DNA of 44,640 bases from Gammaproteobacteria bacterium SG8_30 (lineage in GTDB: Bacteria; Pseudomonadota; Gammaproteobacteria; Steroidobacterales; Steroidobacteraceae). Both the position numbers and the translations under genes were made by a program. The stretch lies in contig LJNS01000012.1 in NCBI GenBank assembly GCA_001303245.1, forward strand, positions 1-44,640, written 5' to 3'. This document shows positions 19,469 to 31,392 of this stretch, one piece after another. Position 1 is the first letter of the stretch; every line of letters begins with the position of its first letter. The notes below the pieces were generated by a model. That model did no database searches. It saw only the letters and a program-made list of their open reading frames with translations, and was not told the origin of the DNA.

Positions 19469-20563
19469 ATGTCGGATCGGCTGCACAACGTCAACGTCGC
19501 CTCGAGCGAGCTGTTGCCCACGCCGGAAGAGGTCAAGGCAGAGCTCCCGGTTCCGCCGCAGGCCGAGGAGTTCGTGTTCGAGAGCCGCCAGGTGATCCGG
19601 GACATCCTCGACCGGCGCGACCCACGCCTCTTCGTCGTGGTGGGTCCCTGCTCGATACACGATCTCGACGCGGCGCGGGAGTATGCGCACCGGTTGCAGA
19701 CGCTGGCGGAGCGGGTCTCGCGGACGCTCTACCTGGCGATGCGCGTCTACTTCGAGAAGCCGCGTACGACGGTCGGCTGGAAGGGGCTGATCAACGATCC
19801 CGACATGGACGACTCCTTCCACATCGAAAAGGGCATCCGCCTGGCGCGACGGCTGCTGCTCGACCTCGCCGGGATGGGGCTGCCGGCCGCGACCGAGGCG
19901 CTGGATCCCATCATGCCGCAGTACATCGGCGAGCTGATCTCCTGGACGGCCATTGGCGCGCGAACGACGGAGTCGCAGACGCACCGCGAGATGGCCTCGG
20001 GCCTGTCGACCCCGGTGGGCTTCAAGAACGGCACGGACGGCACGCTCAACGTCGCGATCAACGCGCTGCAGTCGGTTCGCAGCCCGCATCACTTCCTCGG
20101 CATCACGCAACAGGGGCAGTCGGCGGTGTTCCGCACGCGCGGCAATCGGTATGCACACATCGTGCTGCGGGGCGGAGGCGGGCGCCCGAACTACGACTCG
20201 GTGAGCATCGCCCTGTGCGAGCAGCAGCTCGCCGCGGCCGGCCTGCCGGTCAACGTGGTCGTGGACTGCAGCCACGGCAACTCGAACAAGGACCACGCCC
20301 TCCAGCCGCTGGTGGCCGAGAACTGCGTGAGCCAGATCCTCGAGGGGAACGCCTCCATCGTCGGCCTGATGCTGGAGGGTCACCTGCACGCCGGCAACCA
20401 GCCGATCCCGGCCGACCGCTCGCAGCTCCGGCACGGCGTGTCGATCACCGATGCGTGCATCGACTGGGAGACGACGGAGGACCTGCTGCTCGGGCTGCAC
20501 CGCAAGTTGCTCGACTGCCCGCGGGTGGCCGCGCGTCCGCCGGCGAGGTCCCGCTCGGCCTGA
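19469..20563 (+). CDS. 3-deoxy-7-phosphoheptulonate synthase (DAHP synthase, AroFGH type)
   Basis: This 364-residue type I alpha enzyme condenses phosphoenolpyruvate and erythrose 4-phosphate, the first step of the shikimate pathway. Signature motifs are VVGPCSIHD, MRVYFEKPRTTVGWKGL with the PEP-binding residues, TEALDPIMPQY, IGARTTESQTHREMASG, GFKNGTDG and VDCSHGNSNKDH. The N-terminal extension of about 40 residues is the part that carries feedback sites in AroF/G/H. Which aromatic amino acid inhibits it cannot be decided here, so no isozyme symbol is given. Confidence 0.94.
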   Translation: MSDRLHNVNVASSELLPTPEEVKAELPVPPQAEEFVFESRQVIRDILDRRDPRLFVVVGPCSIHDLDAAREYAHRLQTLAERVSRTLYLAMRVYFEKPRTTVGWKGLINDPDMDDSFHIEKGIRLARRLLLDLAGMGLPAATEALDPIMPQYIGELISWTAIGARTTESQTHREMASGLSTPVGFKNGTDGTLNVAINALQSVRSPHHFLGITQQGQSAVFRTRGNRYAHIVLRGGGGRPNYDSVSIALCEQQLAAAGLPVNVVVDCSHGNSNKDHALQPLVAENCVSQILEGNASIVGLMLEGHLHAGNQPIPADRSQLRHGVSITDACIDWETTEDLLLGLHRKLLDCPRVAARPPARSRSA

Positions 20564-20569
20564 GCGCCC

Positions 20570-21460
20570 ATGTTTCCACGTATTGCGAGCGTCCTGCCGC
20601 AAGCGGTCCTGGTGCTCGCGCTCGTCGGCGTTTCCTTCGGCTCGATCTTCGTCAGGCTGGCTGCGGCGCCCGCCCTGGCGGTGGCGCTGTGGCGAATGAC
20701 CCTCGCCGCGGCGCTGGTCGTGCCCGTTGCGGGCATCCTCCGGCGACCTGGAGCACCGTCCGTCGGAGCGCTGCTGCTGGCTGCGGCGGCAGGCGTGCTC
20801 CTGGCCCTGCATTTCGCGACCTGGATCAGCTCGCTCGACTACACGTCGGTAGCCCGCAGCGTGCTGCTGGTCAACACGGCACCGGTGTTCGTCGCGCTGA
20901 TCGCCTGGATCATCGGGCGCGACGTACCGGCACCGCGAATCTGGGTCGCGATCGCGCTGGCGCTGGCAGGCGTGGTGGTCATGGGGGCGGAGGGTCTCGA
21001 CGAGCCGGGTGCCGCGCTCGGACAGGCGCTCGCACTGGCCGGCGCTGCCGCGATGGCGGGCTACCTGGTGCTGGCGCGGGAGGCGCAGCGCTCGCTCTCC
21101 TACTTGTCCTACGTGGTCACGGCCTACGGGTCCGCCGCGGTCTGCCTGTGGGTGGCCGTGGCAGCCACAGGCACGGTCTGGCACGGCTTCGCAGCGGGGA
21201 CCTGGGTCGCCATCGCTGCCATGGCGCTGGTGTCCCAGGTCATCGGGCACGGTGGGTACAACTGGTCGCTCAGGCACCTGCAGCCGGCTTACGTGTCGCT
21301 CGCGCTGACCGGGGAACCCGTCATCGCCGCAGCGCTCGCCTGGTGGCTACTGGGCGAGCCGGTGTCCTCGGGGACGGCCGCGGGTGGCGCGCTCGTCCTG
21401 GCGGCCATCCTGCTGGCCTCGCGCAGCCGCGAGCGACGGCAAGAACCGGATTTGTCGTGA
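20570..21460 (+). CDS. EamA/DMT family transporter
   Basis: This 296-residue membrane protein has about ten transmembrane helices arranged as two EamA repeats. The first repeat starts near VLALVGVSFGSIFVRLA, and the second near ALAGAAAMAGYLVLAREA. Members export or import amino acids, nucleotide sugars or other small metabolites; the substrate is unknown. ATG 20570 is 6 bases after the DAHP synthase stop, so export of an aromatic compound is conceivable (inference only). Its 3' 114 bases are read on the other strand as the tail of msrQ. Confidence 0.9.
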   Translation: MFPRIASVLPQAVLVLALVGVSFGSIFVRLAAAPALAVALWRMTLAAALVVPVAGILRRPGAPSVGALLLAAAAGVLLALHFATWISSLDYTSVARSVLLVNTAPVFVALIAWIIGRDVPAPRIWVAIALALAGVVVMGAEGLDEPGAALGQALALAGAAAMAGYLVLAREAQRSLSYLSYVVTAYGSAAVCLWVAVAATGTVWHGFAAGTWVAIAAMALVSQVIGHGGYNWSLRHLQPAYVSLALTGEPVIAAALAWWLLGEPVSSGTAAGGALVLAAILLASRSRERRQEPDLS

Positions 21461-22087
21461 CCTGCCTGCCGGCGCGGCGCGAGACAGCCTCTGCCGGTGC
21501 TTCCACCAGCGCCATCCCAGCAACGCTCCCAGCACGGTGAAATAGACGAGCGGCTCGCGCACGTCCGCCTTGACCTGCCAGTAGTAGTGGACGCAGCCCA
21601 GAATGGCAGCCGGGTAGACCAGCCGGTGCAGCGCCTGCCAGCGCCGGCCCAGCCGGCGCATCGAGGCGCGCGTCGAAGTGGCCGCGAGCGGCACCAGGAG
21701 CAGCAGCCCGGCCAGGCCGACCGTGATGTAGGGGCGCGCGATCACGTCCTCGGCCAACACCCGCAGATCGAGGCCCCTGTCCACGACCAGGTAGAAGGCG
21801 AAGTGGCCGAGCAGATAGAAGAACGCGGTCAGGCCCAGCATGCGGCGGAATCGCATCCAGTGCACCCAGCCCGTGATCTGCCGGAGGGGCGTGATGCACA
21901 GGGTGACGAGGAGGAAGTTGAGACCCCACTTGCCGAGGCCGTGGAGCACGGACTCCACTGGATTGGCGCCGAGGCTCATGCCGCCCAGGCCGGCCGCCCC
22001 GGCTGCCAGATGCAGGAAGGGTGCGAGGCAGGCCAGCAGCAGGAGCGGCTTGAACACGAAGCGGAGGGTCTGTTCCTGCGTGAGCAC
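21347..22087 (-). CDS. msrQ: MsrQ heme-binding subunit of periplasmic methionine sulfoxide reductase
   Basis: This approximately 246-residue integral membrane protein with about six helices carries two-heme electrons from the respiratory chain or flavin to MsrP. Conserved parts include ITPLRQITGW, RFRRMLGLTAFFYLLGH, the IARPYITVGL loop, WQALHRLVYPAAILGCVHYYW and LLGWRWWKHRQR. GTG 22087, two bases after the msrP stop, is the likely start. About 40 extra C-terminal residues, arginine- and glycine-rich, follow the normal family end. They are encoded antisense to the EamA gene, so this tail may be an accident of a lost stop. Confidence 0.9.
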   Translation of the reverse strand: MLTQEQTLRFVFKPLLLLACLAPFLHLAAGAAGLGGMSLGANPVESVLHGLGKWGLNFLLVTLCITPLRQITGWVHWMRFRRMLGLTAFFYLLGHFAFYLVVDRGLDLRVLAEDVIARPYITVGLAGLLLLVPLAATSTRASMRRLGRRWQALHRLVYPAAILGCVHYYWQVKADVREPLVYFTVLGALLGWRWWKHRQRLSRAAPAGRSRQIRFLPSLAAARGQQDGRQDERATRGRPRGHRLAQ

Positions 22088-22089
22088 CG

Positions 22090-23058
<969 letters not shown>

Positions 23059-23209
23059 CGGGAGTCCTCGTCTCTTCAGCAGGCTCGGCACCGGATACGA
23101 CCGGTCGAGTCCGGCAATTGTTTCGCGCCCGGGCCGCAGAAGGTTTCACGCGAGGGTTGCCGGATGCGGGGATTGCCACAGTCCCTGATGCGGCCGCAGA
23201 AGCGTTTGC

Positions 23210-23215
23210 TAGGCT
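23210..23215 (+). promoter_or_regulatory. TAGGCT box for a leaderless DUF4010 gene transcript
   Basis: TAGGCT fits TAnnnT and ends six bases before GTG 23222. No ribosome binding site precedes that start. The gap 23059-23221 holds this and the divergent msrP start, with nothing else recognised. Confidence 0.35.
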
Positions 23216-23221
23216 CGAAAC

Positions 23222-24478
23222 GTGGCTGTGGTCTCACCTGACATCGTCGGCCTGGCCGCAGCGCTCGGTGTCGGGCTGCTGATCGGCATCGAGCGCGAGC
23301 GCAGCAAGGGAACCGGCCCGTACCGAAAACCCGGGGGCATCCGGACATTCTCTTTCTTTGCGCTGGCCGGGGCGGTCGCGGCGGCCATCGAAAATCCCTG
23401 GCTCACTCCGGCGACGGTCCTGGCCGCCACCGCATTCGCGGTGGCCGGCTACGTCCACAGTGCGAAGCACGATCCCGGATTGACCACCGAGGTGGCGCTG
23501 GTGCTCACCACGCTTCTCGGCATCCTGGCCTACCGGCATCCCGCCACCGGCGCCGGGGTCGGCGTGATCGTGGCCATCATGCTCGCGGCCCGCTCGAGGC
23601 TTCACCGCTTCGTACTGGACCAGCTGCAGGCCCAGGAGGTCCACGACGGCCTGCTGCTGGCGGCCGCAGCGCTGGTGGTCCTGCCGCTGCTGCCGAACGA
23701 GCCCATCGATCCCATGGGCGCCTTCAACCCGAGGGTGATCTGGACGCTGGCGGTGGTCGTCATGTCGATCAATGCGGCGGGTTACGTAGCGCTCCGTGCG
23801 TTGGGACCGGCCGTCGGCCTGCCGCTTTCCGGGCTCGCCGGCGGCTTCGTGTCGAGCACCGCGACTCATGCCGCCATGGGCAGCCGCGCTGCGGAAGAGC
23901 CGGGGCTGCTGCGCCCGGCCGTCGCCGGTGCCGCATTGTCCTCGTTGGCCACACCCGTGTTCATGATGATCGTGCTGGCGGTCGCCAACCGCAGCCTGAT
24001 GATGGCGATGGCGTTGCCCATGGCGCTGGCCGGGCTCGGCGCCGCGGCCTACGGGGCGCTCTTCACGGTCCGTGCCGTCCGCGAGAAAGGCGATCAGGGG
24101 ATCGAGCTGGGTCGGCCGTTCAGCCTGCGCGACGCGCTGATATTCACTGCGACGCTGTCGGCGATCATCTTCGCCGCCGCGCTGCTGGAGCGATTCTTCG
24201 GTGCCACGGGAGCCCTGGCCGGCGTGACGCTCGCCGGTTTCGCCGACGCGCAGGCCGCGGGCGCGTCGGCAGGCTCGCTGGTCGGGTCCGGTCGCCTCCA
24301 GGTGCCCCAGGCCGTGCTCGGGACGCTGCTGGCGTTCTCCGGCAACGCGGTGATGAAGCTCGTCGTGTCCTGGGTGGCCGGTCGGGCCGCCTTCACCCTG
24401 CGACTTCTGCCGGGCCAGGTCATCATGGTCAGCCTGGCCTGGGCGGGATGGGCTGCCTGGCACTGGCTGCTCCGGTAG
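23222..24478 (+). CDS. MgtC/SapB plus DUF4010 membrane protein
   Basis: This 418-residue protein has roughly ten to twelve hydrophobic helices. The N-terminal part (GLLIGIERERSKG, then GGIRTFSFFALAGA) is the MgtC/SapB signature. The C-terminal two-thirds (NAAGYVALRALG, LSGLAGGFVSSTATHAAMG, LAGFADAQAAGASAGSL) is DUF4010. The function of this combined family is unknown; MgtC proteins are linked to magnesium limitation and ATP synthase control, which cannot be assumed here. Start GTG 23222 is the first codon of the homologous region. Confidence 0.88.
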   Translation: MAVVSPDIVGLAAALGVGLLIGIERERSKGTGPYRKPGGIRTFSFFALAGAVAAAIENPWLTPATVLAATAFAVAGYVHSAKHDPGLTTEVALVLTTLLGILAYRHPATGAGVGVIVAIMLAARSRLHRFVLDQLQAQEVHDGLLLAAAALVVLPLLPNEPIDPMGAFNPRVIWTLAVVVMSINAAGYVALRALGPAVGLPLSGLAGGFVSSTATHAAMGSRAAEEPGLLRPAVAGAALSSLATPVFMMIVLAVANRSLMMAMALPMALAGLGAAAYGALFTVRAVREKGDQGIELGRPFSLRDALIFTATLSAIIFAAALLERFFGATGALAGVTLAGFADAQAAGASAGSLVGSGRLQVPQAVLGTLLAFSGNAVMKLVVSWVAGRAAFTLRLLPGQVIMVSLAWAGWAAWHWLLR

Positions 24479-24511
24479 CGCTGCTGGCGGAGGGGGAACG
24501 AACGAGCCAGG

Positions 24512-25216
24512 CTAGCGCGGGCCCGTGACGCGCCAGTCCGCGACGGCGAGTCCCAGTTCGCCGGCCCTCCGCCGCGTGCGGGACCCGGCATTCACGACCA
24601 GGGGCTCTTCGACCCGCAGCAGGTGGTCGAAGTCCGAGGCGGCATTGCCGTAGGCCGCGAACCGCGTGCCCGGATGCCGCTCCCTGAGCCTCTCGATGCA
24701 GCGGGTCTTCTCGGCACCGCGGCGATTCTCGGTAGTGAGACGGCCCTCCAGGCGATCGCCCTGCCAGGAGAGACCGGTGCAGACGGCTTCGTCGAAGCCC
24801 AGCCGGCTGGCGATGTGCGGGACGTACAGGTCGACGCTTGCGGAGAGCAGCACCAGGTGGTCTCCCGCTGCGCGATGCCGCTCGATCGCCTGCAGGGCAC
24901 GCCGGTTCACCAGGCGGGGCAAGCGGGCATTGCAGAACTGCTCCGCCCAGGCGTCGATCTGCTGCCGGCGCGCGGGGCCGATCACCTGCCTGATCAGCGT
25001 GGACTTGAGTCGCCCCCGGTCGGACAGACCGAGCGCATAGCGCAGCAACGAGAACGGCAGTCGCCACAGGTGCCACGCTCGCCACGGGTGCCTTGCGAGG
25101 TAGCCGAGCAGGAACGGTACGAGGGTGTCGCGGGAAGTGATCGTGCCGTCGAGATCGAAGACCGCAACCCGCCGGGGCGGGTTCTCGGTTCCGGCACCGG
25201 GACCCGGGAGACTCAT
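24512..25216 (-). CDS. HAD-IB family phosphatase
   Basis: This 234-residue haloacid dehalogenase-superfamily phosphatase is of the SerB/CicA-like IB group. Motif I is FDLDGT with nucleophile D21 and acid D23; motif II is LLSASVD; motif III is the lysine in GAEKTR; motif IV is YGNAASDFDHL. Between motifs I and II is the alpha-helical cap with RLPFSLLRYALGL. Such proteins often act on phosphoserine or glycerophosphate-type substrates; specificity is unknown. ATG 25216 overlaps the sirtuin stop by 4 bases (ATGA), so they share a transcript. Confidence 0.9.
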   Translation of the reverse strand: MSLPGPGAGTENPPRRVAVFDLDGTITSRDTLVPFLLGYLARHPWRAWHLWRLPFSLLRYALGLSDRGRLKSTLIRQVIGPARRQQIDAWAEQFCNARLPRLVNRRALQAIERHRAAGDHLVLLSASVDLYVPHIASRLGFDEAVCTGLSWQGDRLEGRLTTENRRGAEKTRCIERLRERHPGTRFAAYGNAASDFDHLLRVEEPLVVNAGSRTRRRAGELGLAVADWRVTGPR

Positions 25217-25977
25217 GCCCGCCCGGAGGCCAACGCCTGCTGCACCGAGGCCAGCAGTGCCGGCAGCGCCCGGCCTGCTGGCGCGGCCAGAGCGTGGGTT
25301 GCGACGCCCGCGAACTCGGTCGGCTCCGGATTGATCTCGACGGTCACCGCCCCAGCATCGCGGGCGAGGTGCGCCAGGCCGGCCGCGGGATAGACGAGCG
25401 AGGAGGTGCCGACGGACAGGAACACGTCGCAGTCGCCCGCGCTGGCGGCCGCCCGGGCCAGCGCAGATTCCGGGATCGCCTCGCCGAACCAGACGACGCC
25501 AGGCCGGACCAGGCTTCCGCACGTGGGGCAGGTGGGGGGCTTCGCACAGGGTCGCGGCACGTCGCGCAGCGCATGACCCGCCAGGAAGCAGCGGTTCGCG
25601 AACAGGTTGCCATGAAACTCCACGACGTCGCGGCTGCCGGCCCGCTCGTGGAGTCCGTCGACGTTCTGTGTGACGAGCGTCAGCCGGGGGACGAGACCGG
25701 CGAGTTCTGCGAGCGCCCGGTGGCCGGCGTGCGGTTCTGCCCGGGCGACCAGGTCACGCCGCCACTCGTACCAGGCCCACACGGTGTCGGGGTCCGCCTC
25801 GAAGGCCTCCGGCGTCGCCAGCTCCTCGGGCCGGAAGCGGGACCACAGGCCCGTCTGCGCATCGCGGAAGGTCGGCACGCCGCTTTCCGCCGACATCCCG
25901 GCTCCCGTGACGACCATCACGTGGCGGGCGCCGGCAACGCTCGAGACCAGCGCCTGGGGTATTGAGAGGTCCTGCAC
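25213..25977 (-). CDS. cobB: NAD-dependent protein deacylase (sirtuin, class III)
   Basis: This 254-residue sirtuin removes acyl groups from lysine using NAD. Rossmann motifs are TGAGMSAESGVPTFRD and TQNVDGLHERAG. The catalytic base is H122 in EFHGNL. Candidate zinc cysteines are C130, C144, C150 and C153. The Y70-x-x-R73 pair in AWYEWRR is the class III signature that favours succinyl and malonyl lysine. The start GTG 25977 is preceded six bases upstream by TATCGT and no ribosome site. It is first gene of a two-gene unit with the HAD phosphatase. Confidence 0.93.
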   Translation of the reverse strand: MQDLSIPQALVSSVAGARHVMVVTGAGMSAESGVPTFRDAQTGLWSRFRPEELATPEAFEADPDTVWAWYEWRRDLVARAEPHAGHRALAELAGLVPRLTLVTQNVDGLHERAGSRDVVEFHGNLFANRCFLAGHALRDVPRPCAKPPTCPTCGSLVRPGVVWFGEAIPESALARAAASAGDCDVFLSVGTSSLVYPAAGLAHLARDAGAVTVEINPEPTEFAGVATHALAAPAGRALPALLASVQQALASGRA

Positions 25978-25983
25978 GGGCGC

Positions 25984-25989
25984 ACGATA
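25984..25989 (-). promoter_or_regulatory. TATCGT box for a leaderless sirtuin transcript
   Basis: On the minus strand TATCGT is separated by exactly six bases from GTG 25977. There is no ribosome binding site in the interval, so transcription would begin at the start codon. Confidence 0.4.
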
Positions 25990-25997
25990 CCAGACGT

Positions 25998-26024
25998 GCC
26001 GGCGCGCGCTGCCCCGTCGCCGGC
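25998..26024. terminator. Inverted repeat between aconitase and sirtuin genes
   Basis: GCCGGCG at 25998-26004 pairs with CGCCGGC at 26018-26024 across a 13-base loop, directly after the acnA stop. There is no T-run, so an intrinsic terminator is uncertain. It may cap the acnA message or slow readthrough into the sirtuin gene. Confidence 0.3.
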
Positions 26025-26032
26025 GGACTCCC

Positions 26033-28720
<2,688 letters not shown>

Positions 28721-28781
28721 GGGATCCTCCGCCAAGAACGGGACCGGCCGGCAAAAACGCGCCGGAACGGGGAAAAACCGT

Positions 28782-29909
28782 TCAATTATAGCGGGCGGCG
28801 GCAGGCTCGCGGGAGATATCGGCGGCGCTTCGGCCCGATGCCGCGATGACGCCCCCGCCGAGACATTCCTCCCCGCGGTAGAACACGGCGTACTGGCCAG
28901 GAGTCACCGCGCGCTGTACGGACGCGAAGCTGGCCCGGACGTGGCCGTACTCGTCCACGCGCAGCCGGCAGGGGACGTCCCGCTGGCGGTGACGCAGCCT
29001 GGCGGTGCACTCGATCGAGCGGCCGGGCGGCCGTCCGGCAATCCAGTGCACGGCCTCGGCGCGCAGCCAGTCGCACATCAGCAACGGATGGTCGTGTCCC
29101 TGGACCACGACGAGCACGTTACGGGCGAGGTCCTTGGCCGCGACGTACCAGGGAGCCTCGGCTGCCCCGCGTCGGCCGCCGAGGCCGAGGCCGGCCCGCT
29201 GCCCGAGCGTGTAGTACATCAACCCGCGGTGCTCGCCGAGACGCTCGCCGTCGGCCGACTCGATGACGCCCGGCCGCGCGGGCAGGTAGCCCTCCAGGAA
29301 CCGCGCGAAGGGCCGCTCCCCGATGAAGCAGATACCGGTCGAGTCCCTCTTCGCGAAAACGGGCAGCCCGCGCCCGCGGGCAATGCGCCTGACCTCGCTC
29401 TTCTCGAGCCCACCCAACGGGAATTCCGTCGCGGCCAGCTGGCTCGCCTCGACGGCGTGCAGGAAGTAGCTCTGGTCCTTGGCGGGATCGAGACCGCGCA
29501 ACAGCCGGATCCGCCCGTCGCGTCGTTCCAGTCGGGCATAGTGGCCGGTGGCGAAGCGCTCCGCGCCCAGCCGGCGGGCGTAGTCGAAGCACACCCCGAA
29601 CTTGATCTCCCGGTTGCACAGCACGTCCGGGTTGGGCGTGCGCCCGGCGGCGCATTCGTCGAGGAAGTGCTGAAAGACCCGGTCGCGATACTCCCGGGCG
29701 AAGCTCACCCTGTGCAGCGGGATGTCGAGTTCGGCGCACACGCGGCGGGCATCCTGGAAGTCCTGGGCCGAAGTGCAGTAGCCCTCCTCGTCCTCCTCCC
29801 AGTTCGACATGAACAGGCCGTGCACGTCCCGGCCCTGCTCCTTGAGCAGCGATGCCGCCACGGCTGAATCCACGCCGCCCGACAACGCGACCACCACCCG
29901 GCCGGCCAT
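28782..29909 (-). CDS. mnmA: tRNA-specific 2-thiouridylase MnmA
   Basis: This 375-residue enzyme inserts sulfur at uridine 34 of Lys, Glu and Gln tRNAs. The PP-loop SGGVDS occupies residues 10-15. The two catalytic cysteines are C98 in [11 protein letters not shown] and C194 in [12 protein letters not shown]. Additional signatures are GHYARL, KDQSYFL and [17 protein letters not shown] 29909 begins the [12 protein letters not shown] core, four bases past the Nudix stop. The pair NudJ-MnmA is a known gammaproteobacterial arrangement. Confidence 0.97.
   Translation of the reverse strand: MAGRVVVALSGGVDSAVAASLLKEQGRDVHGLFMSNWEEDEEGYCTSAQDFQDARRVCAELDIPLHRVSFAREYRDRVFQHFLDECAAGRTPNPDVLCNREIKFGVCFDYARRLGAERFATGHYARLERRDGRIRLLRGLDPAKDQSYFLHAVEASQLAATEFPLGGLEKSEVRRIARGRGLPVFAKRDSTGICFIGERPFARFLEGYLPARPGVIESADGERLGEHRGLMYYTLGQRAGLGLGGRRGAAEAPWYVAAKDLARNVLVVVQGHDHPLLMCDWLRAEAVHWIAGRPPGRSIECTARLRHRQRDVPCRLRVDEYGHVRASFASVQRAVTPGQYAVFYRGEECLGGGVIAASGRSAADISREPAAARYN
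28785..28790 (-). promoter_or_regulatory. TATAAT box overlapping the last codons of mnmA
   Basis: A perfect TATAAT on the minus strand is formed by the final two sense codons of mnmA just before its TGA. A start site a few bases on would give acnA a leader of about 55-60 bases. No -35 element is evident. It could simply reflect the Tyr-Asn codons. Confidence 0.35.
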
Positions 29910-29913
29910 GCGC

Positions 29914-30390
29914 TCAGCCCTCCACGGCCACGGCGGAGGTGTCGAGGCCGATCGTGGCCAGCAGGGACAGCGGATGGCGGGCGCCGGCGAGGAAGTCGTC
30001 GATGCAGCGGAGCACCAGCGGGCTTCGCAGGCTGCGGGCACGTGATGCGAGCTGCTCGCGGGTCAGCCAGGCCGTACGCAGGATGCAGCGGTCGAGTCGC
30101 CGAGTCGTGTCCGGGCCGGTGACCGCGCCGCTGAAGGCGACCCGCAGGAAAGTCCGGCCGGCCGCCTGGCTGCGCCACAGGTAGATGCCGGTGATCGCAT
30201 CGGGAACGAAGGCGTGAGCCGTCTCCTCAAGGGTCTCGCGTACGACCGCCTCGGCGAGGCTCTCGCCGGATTCGAGGTGTCCGGCAGGCTGGTTGAGGAC
30301 GACGCGGCGCGCGGCGCGCTCCTCGACCATCAGGAACCGCCCATCGTGATGCGCGATGGCGGCCACGGTGACGTCGGGTCGGAAGGGCAT
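29914..30390 (-). CDS. nudJ: Nudix hydrolase, NudJ-like (phosphatase NudJ)
   Basis: This 158-residue Nudix protein has the box GHLESGESLAEAVVRETLEET at its centre, which fits G-x5-E-x7-R-E-x2-E-E with the last glycine replaced. The preceding FLMVEERAARRVVLNQPAG matches E. coli NudJ, which cleaves nucleoside tri- and diphosphates and thiamin diphosphate. Its position directly before mnmA also matches E. coli. ATG 30390 is preceded by TATACT with a six-base gap and no ribosome site, so the transcript may be leaderless. Confidence 0.9.
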   Translation of the reverse strand: MPFRPDVTVAAIAHHDGRFLMVEERAARRVVLNQPAGHLESGESLAEAVVRETLEETAHAFVPDAITGIYLWRSQAAGRTFLRVAFSGAVTGPDTTRRLDRCILRTAWLTREQLASRARSLRSPLVLRCIDDFLAGARHPLSLLATIGLDTSAVAVEG

Positions 30391-30396
30391 GCCGAC

Positions 30397-30402
30397 AGTA
30401 TA
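30397..30402 (-). promoter_or_regulatory. TATACT box for a leaderless nudJ-mnmA transcript
   Basis: On the minus strand TATACT is followed by six bases and then ATG 30390. It is the closest consensus match among the boxes in this window at this spacing. Confidence 0.5.
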
Positions 30403-30430
30403 AGCGGCCGCCTCCGCGCGAGACCGGCCG

Positions 30431-30937
30431 TCAGAGGTGCAGCTGTCTCGTTTCGACGTCCGGAGCGCTCGCCTGCCAGACCTCGTCGAAGCGGTCGAGG
30501 TACAGGCGAGCCACCGCCGGGTCGTTCATCTCGGACACGCCGTCCCACCGGCTTGCGTCGAGCCGGTAGACGACCGCGCGGTCGTCGGCGACCAGGAACG
30601 CCGAAGGTTCCCGTCGAAACTCCGGATTGGCACGGCGGATCTCGATGTGGCTGGTGATCCGACGGGCCAGGGCGATGAAGCGCGAACTCTCGTAGACGGC
30701 GCGCGAAGGCTCGACGAGCAGCACCCTGACCTTGGCGTAACCGCGCGCGAGCACCAGGCGCTTCACCGCTTCGATGAACTTGGGCTGGTCGTAGACCTCG
30801 GACTCGAGGTCCTGGGTGTACATCGTCAGCATGCGCGTGGCGGCGCCTGCGCACTGCAGCGACGCGGCACGGACTTCCTCCAGCGTCGAGAGGATGCTTC
30901 GGGACTCGGCGGGCTTGCGCTGCGACGCTTCCACCAT
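30431..30937 (-). CDS. Conserved hypothetical protein next to GNAT (PLD-like fold suspected)
   Basis: This protein of about 168 residues has no confident family match from sequence alone. The pattern of hydrophobic strand, RVLLVEPSRAVYESSRFIALARRITSHIEIR, then AFLVADDRAVVYRL resembles a phospholipase D-like half-domain without the HxK catalytic motif. Starting at ATG 30937 uses an AGGAGG located 13 bases upstream; a TTG at 30949 is possible but too close to it. It begins within the last bases of the GNAT gene region and is probably co-transcribed with it. No function is proposed. Confidence 0.75.
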   Translation of the reverse strand: MVEASQRKPAESRSILSTLEEVRAASLQCAGAATRMLTMYTQDLESEVYDQPKFIEAVKRLVLARGYAKVRVLLVEPSRAVYESSRFIALARRITSHIEIRRANPEFRREPSAFLVADDRAVVYRLDASRWDGVSEMNDPAVARLYLDRFDEVWQASAPDVETRQLHL

Positions 30938-30941
30938 GCTG

Positions 30942-31382
30942 CTATCCAAGCCTCCTGCGCATCTTCCGGTGCGGGATGCCGGCTTCCTGGAAGACCGGTC
31001 CCTCGGCGACGAATCCGTGCTTTTCGTAGAAGGGCAGGGCCTGGACCTGGGCGTGGAGCACGGCCTCGGGCAATCCTCGATGAACCGCTTCGTGCACGAG
31101 CATGCGCAGGATGCGGCCGCCTACGCCCTTCCCCCGAAATTCACTTAATACGGCCAGCCTGCCGATCTTACCGGCGGGCGTCAGGCGCCCGGTGCCGACT
31201 GGTTCACGGTTCCGGGTGGCGAGCACGTGTGCGGCTGCTGCGTCGTCGTCGTCCCACTCCTCGGTCTCCGGCACCCGCTGCTCGAGCACGAAGACCTGTC
31301 GGCGCACGTCCTGCAGCAGTGCCTTGTCCCTTCCGGATTCCCAGTTCGTCACGCGCAGCAGCACGTCGTCCATGCTGTCCAT
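30942..31382 (-). CDS. GNAT family N-acetyltransferase
   Basis: This 146-residue acetyltransferase has the acetyl-CoA pyrophosphate loop in RLAVLSEFRGKGVGGRIL. The preceding VFVLEQRVPETEEWD segment and the later ALPFYEKHGFVAEG are typical of the YjcF/ElaA-like GNAT group. The acceptor is unknown. ATG 31382 begins MDSMDDVLL; longer frames upstream run into purB. It ends just before the PLD-like gene, and the arrangement with that gene recurs in gammaproteobacteria as far as I recall. Confidence 0.88.
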   Translation of the reverse strand: MDSMDDVLLRVTNWESGRDKALLQDVRRQVFVLEQRVPETEEWDDDDAAAAHVLATRNREPVGTGRLTPAGKIGRLAVLSEFRGKGVGGRILRMLVHEAVHRGLPEAVLHAQVQALPFYEKHGFVAEGPVFQEAGIPHRKMRRRLG

Positions 31383-31392
31383 CCCCGGGGGA

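Noticed and set aside
28740-28790. Possible terminator between mnmA and acnA (AACGG with CCGTT and a T-rich loop)
   Set aside because: The stem is only five bases and is not followed by a T-run in either direction; too weak to list.
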